A stretch of 64,000 bases of DNA, taken from positions 675,491 to 739,490 of the forward strand of contig CAJHNH020000569.1 of assembly GCA_905116865.2 (NCBI GenBank), in the 5' to 3' direction. The stretch comes from Candidula unifasciata. Its lineage: Eukaryota; Mollusca; Gastropoda; Stylommatophora; Geomitridae. The translations under genes and the position numbers were made by a program. Every line of letters starts with the position of its first letter. Positions within the stretch are counted from its first letter, which is position 1. This document shows, in pieces, positions 1 to 10,669 of the stretch. The notes under the pieces are model-generated. The model searched no databases, was not told the DNA's origin, and saw nothing but the letters and a program-made list of their open reading frames with translations.

Positions 1-279
1 ACTCATATTTTGGCTGATCGTGAAAACAATATAATTACATTTCATTATAGCAAATGTCATTGTTCACATCTTATTTTATACACATGAAAACATACACTGA
101 AAAACATGTGACACAAACATACAGGAAATATGAATAGTTTAGCAGTTCCCTAACTTGAGATACTGAATACTCACACAGAACTATTTCAAGCAGAATGTGC
201 AGACAAATTAGGAAAAGGTAGTATAGACTAAAAGCTTAACTCCCTAACCTATGTATACAAGATTAAAATTAATATTTAC

Positions 280-437
280 CTGGGAACTTTTCCATCAATC
301 GCCAAATCAGAATGCGACCGTAAAATTACCTTCACGTCGATCTGTTTGTTTGCCGGCAGGCTGCGATTAATGACAGGAATTCCACAGGCTCGCAGTATAA
401 GTATCAATCTATTGTCCAAATTAAACTCCTCCCTTTC
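280..437 (-). CDS. Orphan exon of an unrecognised minus-strand gene
   Basis: Seen: on the minus strand an uninterrupted frame of 52 codons ends in a clean donor (CCCAG followed by GTAAAT at 279-274), leaving phase 2. The translation looks like globular protein and includes NLDNRLILILRACGIPVINR followed by ANKQIDVKVILRSHSDLAID. A stop codon lies just upstream in the same frame near 455-457, so the exon must begin after it; the AG at 438-439 (AACCCAG) would give phase 0 but has a weak pyrimidine tract. I do not recognise the family and assign no function. No further exon of this gene was found at 1-270, so it presumably continues to the left. It could instead be part of an unrecognised transposon. 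Confidence that it is coding is moderate; the upstream boundary is approximate. Confidence 0.4.
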
Positions 438-1257
438 CTGGGTTCTGCCCAACCCTCAAGACGATGACTTAAGCCCTGCTTCTGAGGTAACTATGAGATC
501 AACTTGGCTAACCAGTGACCTGTCCACTCACAGTGAACGGCCTACAGTACGACCTTGACCAAGATAAAACATTCCTAATTGCCAAACACCTGTTCTCCCC
601 AGAATTACACTGACGTGTTTAACTTTAAACTTCTCCTCGCCTCAATGTCTACAGTCCGCTCAATTCCCCTGTTCAAAAGGGCCCCACTCAGGCTGTGTTA
701 GGAGATAACATTATGACACTGGCGTGAGAATCAAACCTACACCCCTAGTCTCATCAAAAGTCTGTTCAAAGCAGTCTGGTCAGGAGATAACATTTATGAC
801 ATGGGCATGTGAAAGGGAATTCTCTAGCCCCGGTGTAATTGTGTAACATTACCCAAGACCGAGTCGCGTTGTCTGGACTAAGGACTGGAAACGTTTAAAT
901 CAATACGGTTTAAAGTAACATTTGGTTTAAGGGCATAGTCTCTTGTCTCTCAATAACCAGAAGAACTTATTACAAGTACTAACTTCTGGAATCACTGAGA
1001 TCGTTTCGTGACAGCCCATATGCCCGATGCGCCGAAAGGCGTGAAAAGGGATCTTTACTTTACTTTACTTACCTTGCTGTTCTTGCTTTGTTGCTATTCC
1101 GTTTTTTTTTTTATGTTTCAAATAAAACGTGGCTCAATGAAGTTGACCCTTTTGCTTTTTAACACCTTTACAATATCTGCTACTTAAAGAAACAAGTGTC
1201 TCACAGAAACCTCGCGTTTAGCCATTCAACAACAACAACAACAAAATTGTAAAAATA
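438..1257. other. No gene seen; SINE 3' fragment near the end
   Basis: No supported coding sequence. Around 1010-1075 there is the 3' end of the tRNA-type SINE family called B here (a GCGCC...GGCGTG hairpin, then GGGATC and repeats of CTTTA). Confidence 0.5.
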
Positions 1258-1530
1258 CTACAATTTAATAATCATGTTGCGCTGTTGCGAAACTTTCAGA
1301 ACATAAAGAAATGGCCTAATTTTCGCTTTTGTAATTACGAATGCATGTATCACTTCCTCGAAATGTAGACAGACTAGTTCTGTGGTGAGCACTCCAGGAT
1401 TCAACAGTCGTTCTTGAATCTGTGCTAAGCATAGAAAGTTCTTAATCCGTTTTAAAACTGGCAATTCAGCAGAACAATTTGCTGTCGGAGTGCAGTTGGA
1501 AATCTGGAGTGCAGCTTACACATCTGGGTG
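1258..1530 (-). mobile_element. hAT transposase C-terminal relic
   Basis: Minus-strand reading gives ELPVLKRIKNFL, then QERLLNPGVL, LHFEEVIHAFVITKAKIR and a stop at 1258. The pattern (xLKRIKxxL, QERL, DFEEVIxxFxxxKAR) matches the C-terminal dimerisation region of hAT-superfamily transposases. No N-terminal part or terminal repeats were seen, so this is a fragment. Family assignment is from memory of the motif. Confidence 0.5.
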
Positions 1531-2116
1531 AACATCATTAATTTTCTTTGAAGCGAACATCATGCAGAGAAATGGAAGAAAGGGTAACCTGTGCCATCTT
1601 TTTTAAATTTTAAATAGATACATTCTTCACCATAATTGTTTCTTGTATGGGAATCGTAGGCCTAAGTGGCTCAAAGTTTCTCTGTAGCATCCATCGACGA
1701 CCGGCTCACCCACTAACTGGCCAGTAGACGACTTCGTCGTCGGTTGGGACAGTATTTGGGTTTGTCTCATCTGATCGTATTAACACTGCAAGAGTCTTTT
1801 ATTTTATGGCTACTTGGTGGCGAGCAATGTTAAGCCATTTTAAATGGCGCACATAACCAAGTCACGGTTATAACCAAAAGCTCCCCCCTTTTAGGAGATG
1901 CTGGTTAAACGTGACAATTTTTTTTCTTTAATTTAAAACCCCACTCAGGCCGTCGTCAGGGCCCTAATATGACATAACGGTTGAAAAGGGTTTCTGGGAC
2001 TTGTGCATGGATCCGCCAGGACCGCAGCCACGATCTTCCGATGCCCAGGCGAGGGTCTAGAAGCTGTACCACGGCCACTCCCCAAATGCATGTAAGTAAA
2101 AGGGGGAAAAAGTAAA

Positions 2117-2300
2117 GGACCCTTTTCCTTGTCTTTAGGTGTATAGGGCATATAGGGCTAGACCTATATTTTATTGACCAATTGACACAAGATGGGTGAT
2201 GTGGTCAGCATCACGTCGGCCGCCTCTACTTCCCGGGAATGCACCCTTACCCACTCAAGGCTGGGTCTACCTTAGCCAAATGCATGTACTTAATGTGTTG
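2117..2300 (-). repeat. SINE family B copy
   Basis: Contains the family B blocks in reverse: AGGACCCTTTTCC, TAGACCTATATTTTATTGACC, GGTGATGTGGTCAGCATCAC and a CTTCCCGGGA block. The tRNA-like head is missing. Confidence 0.65.
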
Positions 2301-2607
2301 AATGGCCTGTTGTTGTAATTGTTTTGCTATGTTCGAGGGAAAGTTCTTAACTTTACATTCGACCAAAGGGAAATAAATCTAATGAATGTCAGCTGACAAT
2401 TGACAAAACGCCCTTTTGTTGATGTCCACTGTTGCAGAATACCGTTCCTTGTCTAGTGTGGGCGATTTATTGACAACTTTTAGAGAGCTTACCTGTTCAG
2501 TTTGTTCTTATGGTGTTGTAAATAGTTTAAGTCTATCACCTACACCAAGTTATAAACATGTGAGTAGTTTGAATTTTTAGTAATAAAATCAGTGAATAAA
2601 AATACAT

Positions 2608-2945
2608 TCTTCGCGTTCACCAGCTGTAAAGTACTGTAAACTCTGGGGGAAAGTTCCGGTTGTTCGTCCACTTCTGAACTGCAGCCGTGTTCTACAACCT
2701 GAGAGTTGCGTGTGCAACAGACCTGACTCATTTGTATGCAGACTGTTGGTTCCTTCTCTCTCAGGCACTGTTGGTTCCTTCTCTCTCAGGCACTGTTGGT
2801 TCCTTCCCTCTCAGGCAGTTGCACTCCGACTTCAAAGGAAGCTCCCAGTTAGTCGGCTCTTATGACATGCTTTTGGGTGGGCTGTGGGTGTTCTTGTTTT
2901 CCCTGATTATCAGGCTGATAGGACCCCAGAACCCCCAGAGGAAAA
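2608..2945 (-). repeat. SINE family A copy ((GAA)n tail) with internal triplication
   Basis: Reverse-oriented copy of the 290-bp repeat family that occurs many times in this window. Diagnostic blocks are CGTTCACCAGCTGTAAA, GACTGTTGGTTCCTT, GACTTCAAAGGAAGCTCC and TTAGTCGGCTCTTA. A 28-bp block (CTGTTGGTTCC...CAGGCA) at about 2742-2818 is present three times in tandem. Confidence 0.75.
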
Positions 2946-3017
2946 TTTAACTATTCTGTAAACTGAACAAGTGTCATCATGTTGACAACTACTAATAGTT
3001 GAGATGCTAGTGAAGTT

Positions 3018-3424
3018 TTGGCTATCTTCCGACAAACGGGCACAAAAGATGGCGGCCAAAAACAGGGCTCCAGCCACATGCCAATTGCGCATTTCCGGCA
3101 ACCTAATTTAATTTTTTCCAGCAACTACCGCCACCGCCGAGAGTATCCCCCACGCTGCTCATGCGGCGTGGATTGGTGCTAAACTTGATGGGTGGGACTC
3201 ACGAGCTGCAGCTACTGCATCTCCTGCAGCTTCCTTCATTTAATTTGCTCATGAGTCCCAGCCATCTAGTTTAGCCCCAATCCATGCCGCATGAGCGGCA
3301 TGGGGATACTCTCGGAGGTGGCGGTATAGTCCCCGGGAGTGCGCAATTGACACGTGACTGAGGCCCTGTTAGGGTATTTTTTCGGGCCTCAATAATTTGG
3401 GACCGTTATTCGGAGGATAGCCAA
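3018..3424. mobile_element. Foldback/MITE-like element with long hairpin
   Basis: Termini are inverted: TTGGCTATCTTCCGAC at 3018 against GTTATTCGGAGGATAGCCAA ending at 3424. Inside, 3123-3335 forms a near-palindrome: CCGCCACCGCCGAGAGTATC and TCATGCGGCGTGGATTGG on the left arm return inverted on the right arm around a short purine/pyrimidine loop. There is no coding capacity. A related copy lies at 38836. Classification as a non-autonomous DNA element is inference from the terminal repeats and the second copy. Confidence 0.7.
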
Positions 3425-4577
3425 TATTTTGTTTCCTAATGAATCCTTTAGCAGCCAGATATCATTTCAGTCAAAACAGTGAGGCCTAGCTGTATATTCA
3501 TATCTCAAATAATTATGATGCAATTTGTTGCTAATTAACATATAAAAATGGCTGCCAGCTCACTGTTTTTAAGTAAACACAGTATACATTCATAGTTATC
3601 TGCGAGTGAGCCTGGCATGAATACCTTTTTGTGCAGACTGATGGTGTGGACATACAGAACAAAAATTGTTGACATCAGCTGGTGTGACCTAATAAAATTA
3701 ATGTATAAAAATGGGAAGACAGCATTTAAAATCAGACCAAATTATGAAATAAAATCAAAAATCATTGTTTCAGTTCTTTGTAGAAATGAAATATATACTT
3801 CCTACAACTAAATAAATAGCATGTAATGATTTAATAATTATAAAGTAGACGCGGTTCAAACATCCATCTGAGGCACAGATGTTGGATTTGAAGCGAATAC
3901 TATGTCAGTAAAATATATTTTTGATGCTTTCTTGAAACCATTCCTGGTTAAATTTCCCACATTTATGTAAAACTGAACGCACAATTTAAAAAAAAAAAAA
4001 ATTTGAGGTAATCTGGCTAATTTAGAAGTTTACGAATTCGCTTACCATGATGCTTGCTGCCAAAGAAAAAAATTGATTTATAGTATGTGTGGCAAAACTG
4101 TTTTATCACAACCTGTAATCTCTGTAGTAACTTCTAATAATTGTCTTGATATGATTTTTCACGTAAAGAGTAAGGAGAAATAGTTTTTAAGTGAGGGTCA
4201 GTGTTCCCCTTTTTTCACAGTTCCAGTACGTTCAAACACATATGCCCGAAGAGGCAAATTGAATGGCCACCTAGCGTCCGTGACAGTATTATCCCTACTA
4301 CTAACTCTTTGTTAACAAAGTTTGCTATAATGAAGTGGTAAACCATGGTGTGACCGTCTAAGGAAATCACAAATAATGTTGTGAAATGATGTGATTGCAT
4401 TTTAATTATAGTAATTATAATAGTTTAGCCAAATTTTGTTAAATAACAGGTTACAAATTAGTTACCAATATTTAAGCCGACTGTAATGAAATTAGGTCAT
4501 ATTCTATATTTTAACCAAATATATTAAAAAGACAAGATCATATTTTAAAAAAAATTATGTTGATAATAATTTTTAAG
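3425..4577. other. AT-rich stretch upstream of the first VAMP exon seen
   Basis: AT-rich, without a recognised exon or repeat. It is probably intron, since the exon at 4578 begins with a split codon. I looked for an upstream exon ending in phase 2 with a good donor and found none. Confidence 0.4.
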
Positions 4578-4717
4578 GGCTCGAGCAAGCAGAGGTCGAA
4601 ATGAACAGCTGGATCAACTGCAGACAGAGGTGAGCGAAGTGACTTCTTTATTGAAGAACAATGTGGAAAAGGTCCTAGAGAGAGGAGAAAGAATTGACAC
4701 ACTGCAGTCCAGATCAG
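4578..4717 (+). CDS. VAMP exon: N-terminal two thirds of the SNARE motif
   Basis: Acceptor TTTTTAAG before 4578, donor GTACAG after 4717. The first base completes a codon from an unseen exon. The reading starts ARASRGRNEQLDQLQTEV and ends LQSRS plus one base of a GAG codon. Confidence 0.88.
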
Positions 4718-5804
4718 GTACAGTATTAAAATACAGCAAATCTTCTTTGCCTTCTTCTTTACTTCCTATTTTGCTCAGGTGTCAAGAGAGGTATAAGTTT
4801 CTGCTTCTTGCTTTTCTGACTCTTCAACCATAAGCACATCAGCCTGTTGCAGAGACTGATGTTATCTTTCCATATTGTTCTTGGTCTGCCTAATGCTGTA
4901 CATCCTTCTCCTCTTTTAGTGTGTACCTTGTGTGGTATGGCATCACAAGGCATTCTCCTTAAGTGGGCAATACGGTAAATCCTTTATTATTAGTTGATTT
5001 CTCCCATTACCTAGAATGTTGTAAGAAGATTTGCTCCACTAAAATTATGGGGTACTGTGAGCAGTTTCAGATCCTGGTATTCCAACCCTTTCCCAGAATC
5101 AGAGAGAACTATCGTTATTATGTTTTGGGCATATTTTCTGTTTCCAAATTGAAAATTTTGCCATTGCAGCTGTGATTACAGCCTACTGATGTCCAGCTTC
5201 AGAAACGTCAACCTGGCATTTTGCTCCTCTGTATCCTTGCTCTGCCTGTTTGTGTTATAGTCATCCTTATATACATAACCACAGAATGACAACTGCCTTG
5301 TCATAGGAGCAATCAAATATATCTTCAAGCGGACCCTTTACATTTCTTAGATATTCATCGGTGTTGACTTCCTAAGAGTTTTCTATTATTCTACAAGTGG
5401 TCTTCAAATGAAAACCTTAAAACTGGGATAGAAATTACAGTTACCATGCCGTTGTTTGTAGTCTGTTAATTTTATTTTTAACCTTGTCAAGGGTGTTAAG
5501 CACATGACATCATGGTACAGATGAACATATCATGACTTTAAATATGGCCACCCCACTTTTGACATGCACCAGAAAGGAGCAGCATTTTTTTATCCCCCTT
5601 TTTTTTTAAACCAGTGAAGGCGTGAAATTTATATAAATTAATCAGCAAATACAGATACAGCATGGCAATGGAGGCCTGTCAGTGCAGCAAGTGTTTGAGT
5701 GGAGTAGGAAGTTTCATAACCCCCCTGACCTATGCGACAGACTGTTTATGTCAGACCAGGTGTGAGTACACTTGTATGTATATGTATGTGTTTATACATT
5801 GTGC

Positions 5805-5879
<75 letters not shown>

Positions 5880-8800
5880 TATAATTAAGGGAGAGTTAAA
5901 AATTATCTACACTTTTCATTCTACAGTTTATTTTCATGAAGCTTGGTTTTCACTGTCCACATCATTTTTCTGTGTAGTAATCTCCATTCTTATCAATGCA
6001 GCGGTCAACAAACTTATATATTCCTTCCAAATAGATGGTTTTCGGTTGGTCATGAAGACACTTTTGCACCGCATTTTGCACGTCTAAGTCTGAAGTCCTG
6101 CTCTCTTTTCGTGAGTAAATGGATTCAACCACTTTAAAATTTCTAGGACCAGAAAAACACGGTTTTATGTGATAGTGTACTCCCATATTGTGATGTTGGT
6201 CTACGGTGAATTTCTGTATCTTTGACACCCTCCGACCAAAGGAATCATATCACTGCTTGTTGTTCCTCTTTGGTGCAAACTTCTAATGGAGCGGCCATGA
6301 TCTGTCTGCTACAGAAGGAAGAAAATTGGCAGAATTAGGATAACACTTTCATAGCATTATCACAACAGTATAACAATAAAATAAACGAGGACAGAAGTTA
6401 ATGTGGACAATGTAAGAAGAGTGACCTCAAAAGTCTAGATAGTTTTTGACTTCCCCTCCTATATATATATATATATGTGTGTGTATATATATATGTGTGT
6501 GTGTGTATAAATATATATATATTTTTTGTTGTTGTTGCAGAGGACCTGGAGAATAGCTCAACACATTTTCGTAGTTCTGCAGTGAAAATTCGCAAGAAAA
6601 TGTGGTGGAATAATTGCAAGATGACTTGTATCATTGCAACAGTTGTAACACTCATCATTATCATAATTGTGGTCGTCATCTTGGGTAAGTTAGATGATTC
6701 TTCGTCTATACTATACCATGTGCCATGCCAAGTGACTAAATCACTTTCACACAGCATGCCCTAGAATGATATTAAACCTCAAGGGGTAAGAAAATACATC
6801 TCATACTGTTATCCTCACTGACCCCTTGACAGGGCCGGGTTTTGAAGGAGAAAAAGAATAGGCCCACTGCTCCCGTCAAGCATGTCATAGAAGGCGTCTA
6901 ATTAGCAGTTTACTGAAATCGGATATTTTGGATGGAAAGGTGCAGACATCACCGTCTAATTGTAAACGTCTGTGGCTTAGGCATTGCAAACGCACTTCAT
7001 AATGCCAGGGGGAGGGGGGGGCTGAGTTTGATGCCAGCTGCGGACAGCTTGTCTTGCGTTGGTTTCGGCAGTGGTACCAAGAGCTGACCATTTAGAAGCA
7101 GTGGCAAACTCCTGAGCGTAAAAATTAGCCTAGAAAAACCACAACAGTCAAAAAATGTTGGGGTTGCTTCTGCAACATCCTGTAAAGGATACGCAACAAA
7201 TTGTTTTTAATATTGTAAACCACAACACAATGTACTAACCACCTTTTTTTGGTGTTTTATTAATAAGAGTGAATGCTGAAGAAGAAGAAGAAATTGTCCT
7301 CAGTGGAGTGGTGTATCCAGCATACATGCGATTCTAAAGCAGTTCCAACTCTGCTGAGCATTTCATGTAAATCTGCAAATCTGATTGCCAACTACCGAAG
7401 TAAATTTGTGTGTATTGAGCTACAAAGTTTCGGTTGGGGAAAGGGGGGGGATGATAGACCCACTGCTTCCCTAACAAGAATGTCCTTCAAGGCGACTAAT
7501 AAAGGGAGTTTTCTTTGAAGTCAGAGTGTGTCTGTCTGAGAGGCAAGGAACTAACAGTCTGCATGCAAAAAAAGCATGATCTTTAAAACAGAAATGCATG
7601 CAAAACTCAGGTTCTGGAACAAGACCAAAATCCAGAAGTGGACAAACAACCAGAACTCTCCACCAGAGTTTACAGTGGGTAAAGGCTAAGAAGAAGAAGA
7701 GCTGAAAAGAGGTCAATGTCTCCAACGCAGACAAAATAAAACATTTCAGAGACAGTTTTAGGACCTCGTTAATGGTATTGATGGTATTGGTGTTGATCCT
7801 GACTTCTGGGAAGTTGTTGTATTTGACCGTTCATCTCTATGTTGGGGAACTGTCACATGGGGGGCAGCCAAAACTGGCAGCAATTCAGCGACGATAACAG
7901 AAAAAGACAATGAACTAAATTTCCCAGTCTTCTTATTCTTTAGTCCATGCTGTGCGGCGTTGGTAGTCATGTCTGTCTACAACCTTCTGATTTTGTATAT
8001 TTTTAGTCACCTCTGACACAGATGATCTTCTATGATGTGATGTCAAACTGTCCAGTTTTTTCCTCTCTAACTTTTCCACTATCATAATGTACCCATTTCT
8101 CCTTCTCATCATTTGACCAAAGAAAGATTTTCTCTTTCTGATGTGGGCAATCAGTTTCTTTCAAAACATCTTCATTACTCTTTTTTTAAATCTGTGCAGG
8201 GTATTCTCATAGTTTGTCTATAGAAACCACCCCCCCCCCTCCCCCCACTTCTGGATAATTTTCACTGATCGCCCAACTGTCCGTGATTCACTTCCATTTA
8301 TCAGGATAGGATTTATATAGCTTTTGAGAATTCTCTTTCTCATTTCCAATCTATGCAGCTCAAATTTCCCAAACATTCTGTGGCAAGGACCCGTTCAGCG
8401 ATCTGTTGACTCATAAATTTCAGTCTAACACTGGCAGATGGATGTTCGCCTGTGGATCTCCAGGTCACGGGTTCAAGTCCTGGCAGAACCAGACTTCTTT
8501 TTTTCAACAATGGCTTTGGTTTTCAGGTTGACTCAGCCTTAAATTGGTACCAGGTAAAAGTCCAGGGCAGCCAGGTTGATTGTGACCAAATTACACCACG
8601 GAGTGCCGATTGGTCTGTAAAATATAGGTGTAGTCCTATATGCCTAATACACCTAAAGGCGTGGAAAAAGGTCCTTTATTTTACTAGCATATGGTCCTTG
8701 AAAGCTTTTGCCACATCTGCTTTATCAGAAAGTAGATCATTGCCCTTAGGAGCAGCAGCAGCAGATCTATCAACCGGCTCATTTCCTCAGGTGCAGAAAA

Positions 8801-9480
8801 TGCAGTTTAGTATCGGATGCCCGCTTCTCTTCTTCTTCTATCTTCTTCTACCCTTGATCCCACAGTGGTGCATCGGCCCTCGACCAGCTCATGCTAGGAT
8901 GTCCTATCCTTTGCTGTTGCATGCAGCTCACCCCATGTCTTCCTCATCTTACCTCATTCTCTAACTCCCTTCTTCATGTGTATATGTGGTCTGCCTTAAT
9001 CTTTGTGCCCTTTTTGGATTCCAGTGTAAAGAGATTCTTTTTATATTGTTCTTAGGTTTTCTCAACATGTGTCCTATCCAACGCCAGCATCTCTTTTTCA
9101 CCTCTTGATTCACTGGCAGTTGTTTAATTCTCTCCTAAAGCTCAACAATAGTGATTCTATCATACAGTTTTATTGTCTCTATTCTCCGCAGTCACCAGTT
9201 AACAAATGTATATAGTTAATTGGTAATTGTTTTGCTTGTTCTCTGTGTTTCGCTCCATACAGCAGTACTGATTTGATATTAGAATTAAACATTTTAAATT
9301 AACTATTAGTTTTAATTTCATTATATGCTCAATAGACATTATTATTCCTTTTATCTTTGACATTCAACAGTGGAAACAAAACCCTGGCAATCTTCAGGCG
9401 GTGGGGGGAAGCACAACGGTACCAAAGTTGAACTTTATCGAACAACAGCCAGCTCAAGTTCTGCAACAGATTTACATTAA
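4578..9480 (+). CDS. VAMP/synaptobrevin-type R-SNARE, partial (N-terminal exon not found)
   Basis: A vesicle R-SNARE that pairs with Q-SNAREs to fuse membranes. Joining 4578-4717, 6541-6684 and 9371-9480 keeps a single frame with matching phases (1 and 1). The SNARE motif contains VTSLLKNNVEKVLERGERID, and the arginine in VLER is the expected zero-layer residue. A basic, tryptophan-rich juxtamembrane segment (KKMWWNNCKM) follows, then about 22 hydrophobic residues rich in isoleucine and valine as the tail anchor. The third exon adds about 35 residues after the membrane segment, rich in glycine, serine and threonine with one NGT sequon, ending in TAA. That is longer than the few luminal residues of vertebrate VAMP2, so this exon is less certain. 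The motif fits the VAMP1-4/8 (brevin) group; I cannot choose an orthologue, so no symbol is given. The start codon lies upstream and was not identified. Confidence 0.85.
4750..5450 (-). mobile_element. LINE reverse-transcriptase tail fragment (minus)
   Basis: The minus strand carries ALGRPRTIWKDN, the RGRPRxxWxDN signature found after the RT domain of RTE/CR1-like LINEs. It is heavily decayed. It lies in the first VAMP intron seen. Confidence 0.45.
5809..5876. repeat. (TA)n microsatellite
   Basis: Uninterrupted AT repeat of about 68 bases, directly left of the mariner-derived element. TA is the mariner target. Confidence 0.95.
5885..6461 (-). mobile_element. Internally deleted mariner element (MITE-like)
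   Basis: The ends are inverted: GGGAGAGTTAAAAATTATCTA at the left against the complement of TAGATAGTTTTTGACTTCCCC at the right. On the minus strand a start codon near 6300 begins MAAPLEVCTKEEQQAVI, then FLWSEGVKDTEIHRR (the N-terminal helix-turn-helix of mariner transposases), and after about 70 codons jumps to DVQNAVQKCLHDQPKTIYLE and VDRCIDKNGDYY, the C-terminal end. The catalytic DDD centre is gone. TA repeats flank both sides. It cannot encode a working transposase. Confidence 0.8.
6541..6684 (+). CDS. VAMP exon: end of SNARE motif and membrane anchor
   Basis: Acceptor GTTGTTGTTGCAG, donor GTAAGT. Encodes EDLENSSTHFRSSAVKIRKK, then MWWNNCKM and a TM segment (CIIATVVTLIIIIIVVVIL). If the intron were retained the frame would stop at 6763 after about 25 further residues, giving an alternative short tail. 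Confidence 0.92.
6835..6910 (+). repeat. SINE family A fragment
   Basis: Only the 5' block is present: AATAGGCCCACTGC, AAGCATGTCATAGAAGGCG, TCTAATTAGCAG. Confidence 0.55.
6955..7205 (+). repeat. SINE family C copy (tRNA-like head)
   Basis: Begins with the tRNA-like block GTCTGTGGCTTAGGCATTGC, has a G-run where other copies read GGTTCGATCCC, then CAGTGGTACCAAGAG, and ends with the CCTGTAAAGGATACGCAAC block shared with copies at 58030 and 58345. Confidence 0.6.
7437..7705 (+). repeat. SINE family A copy
   Basis: Full-length but diverged: TAGACCCACTGCTTCCC, GGCGACTAAT, GAGAGGCAAGGAACTAACAG, GTGGACAAACAACCAGAAC, then a GAAGAAGAAG tail. Confidence 0.8.
7928..8440 (-). mobile_element. LINE RT tail (minus), sister of the copy at 60120
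   Basis: Shares many blocks with 60120-60560, for example GGCGTTGGTAGTCATGTCTG, TTCTCCTTCTCATCA and GGGCAATCAGTTTCTTTC. The other copy translates on the minus strand to a GRRGRGRQR-type post-RT motif of RTE-like LINEs. Confidence 0.55.
8440..8690 (+). repeat. SINE family B copy with tRNA-like head
   Basis: The head has an internal promoter B-box-like GGGTTCAAGTCC, then the body: TTGGTACCAGGTAAAAGTCC, GTGCCGATTGGTCTGTAAAA, and the 3' hairpin and tail CACCTAAAGGCGTGGAAAAA followed by GGTCCTTTATTTTAC. Confidence 0.8.
8870..9320 (-). mobile_element. Decayed LINE tail (minus)
   Basis: Similar in order and wording to 31960-32300 (GTCCTATCCAACGCCAGCAT and a TCTTGATTCACTGG-like block). I take both as copies of one LINE 3' region; no frame is intact. 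Confidence 0.35.
9371..9480 (+). CDS. VAMP terminal exon: luminal/extracellular tail
   Basis: Acceptor TTCAACAG at 9363-9370; two bases complete a GTG codon with the previous exon. The translation VETKPWQSSGGGG, then KHNGTKVELYRTTASSSS, ends ATDLH and TAA. Composition is low complexity and the assignment rests on phase agreement and the acceptor, so it should be confirmed by transcripts. Confidence 0.5.
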
Positions 9481-9579
9481 TTTGTATTTGGCAGATCCTA
9501 ATCAGGTTTATACAATAACACTTATAATCATCAGCTGTTATTTATACTCTATCCCGCTGTATGGTTCAGAAATGTTGAT

Positions 9580-9960
9580 AATGAACAAGTAACTAGAAAA
9601 TCAAACTGACTCTCTGAAAATGTGGGTATACAGAACAATGGGCGTATTTCATTGAAACAGAGACAGCTAAATTAAATATAGAGGTTCTTGAGAGACTATG
9701 AACAGAAAGTTACTGAAATAAATATTTTTTTTTAAAGAGACAGTTGAAATATTTCGGTCACGTTAAAAGAGAAAACACTTTTTTTTTAAAAAAACCATAC
9801 TGGATGGAAACATCGAAGGCAAGAGTTAGATAGTGAAAAAAAATGGATGGACAACATCAGGAGATGAATGAACAGCAATCTGAGCGAGTGCATGAGAGAC
9901 AGAGAGTGTTGGAAATCCATTACAGCCAAACTTCACTGTGAAGATGGCACCTGATTGAGT
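9580..9960 (+). mobile_element. LINE RT tail (plus), decayed
   Basis: Reads as the post-RT region: an ATGTGGGTATACAGAACAATGG block, ATATTTCGGTCACG (the FGHV motif) and GGATGGACAACATC. It resembles 55380-55600. Confidence 0.45.
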
Positions 9961-10119
9961 CAGGTTTATGTATATATAATTTTGTTGTTATTGGATTGCA
10001 AGTTACATTTATGCTTTCACCAAAAAAACGTGTGCCTGGACTAACCAGACATCTGTTGTCAATTATTTCAGTAATCATCATTATAATTACATGTTAAAAT
10101 TATAAGTAGAATAAAAGAA

Positions 10120-10355
10120 AGGACCCTTTTTGTCAAGCCTGCGGGCTTGAAGGGCTAGAAATATGTGTTATATAACAATCGGCACTTGTTGGGAAATAGG
10201 GTCAATATCAGGCCAGTCGCCTTCTCAGGACTTTACCTGGTACCCATTTCAGGTTGGGTCAACCTGTGAGCCAAGGTCAGTTTGAAAAAAGTCGAACTCC
10301 GTTTGGATTTGATCCCAGGACCTTCCGATCTGCAGGTGAACGTTTAGCTGCAACA
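10120..10355 (-). repeat. SINE family B copy
   Basis: Reverse copy: AGGACCCTTTTTG, AATCGGCACTTGTTGG, GGACTTTACCTGGTACCCAT, then the tRNA-like head containing GGATTTGATCCCAGGACCTT. Confidence 0.75.
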
Positions 10356-10669
10356 CACAAGGACAGCTCCCTTGACAATTATACATGACATTTAAAAAAA
10401 AAAAGTTAGTTGCGTACCCAACGTCTTTGCATTGCAGAATGAGCCGCAACAGTTTTTAAGGCTGTTTGTTGTTTCATGGTTGTCTCTCAATACCACTGTC
10501 GAGACCAACACTAGGCGGTCTGTTTACCAAACTGCCTGCAGCTCGGAGTTAAACCCAGCACCTCCAAATTATGAAGATCATTCCCAACACCTACGCCATG
10601 GCTCTAAATAAACGTTACATTACATAGGCAGAATAAATATGTAGTCAAATTCTGCTTTCTGTGGAGCTT

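Noticed and set aside
5662..6087. 141-codon plus ORF over the TA array near 5800
   Set aside because: Most of it is Ile-Tyr translation of (TA)n and the antisense of the mariner relic.
8452..8964. 170-codon plus ORF
   Set aside because: It starts inside a SINE B copy and runs into a LINE tail; no domain.
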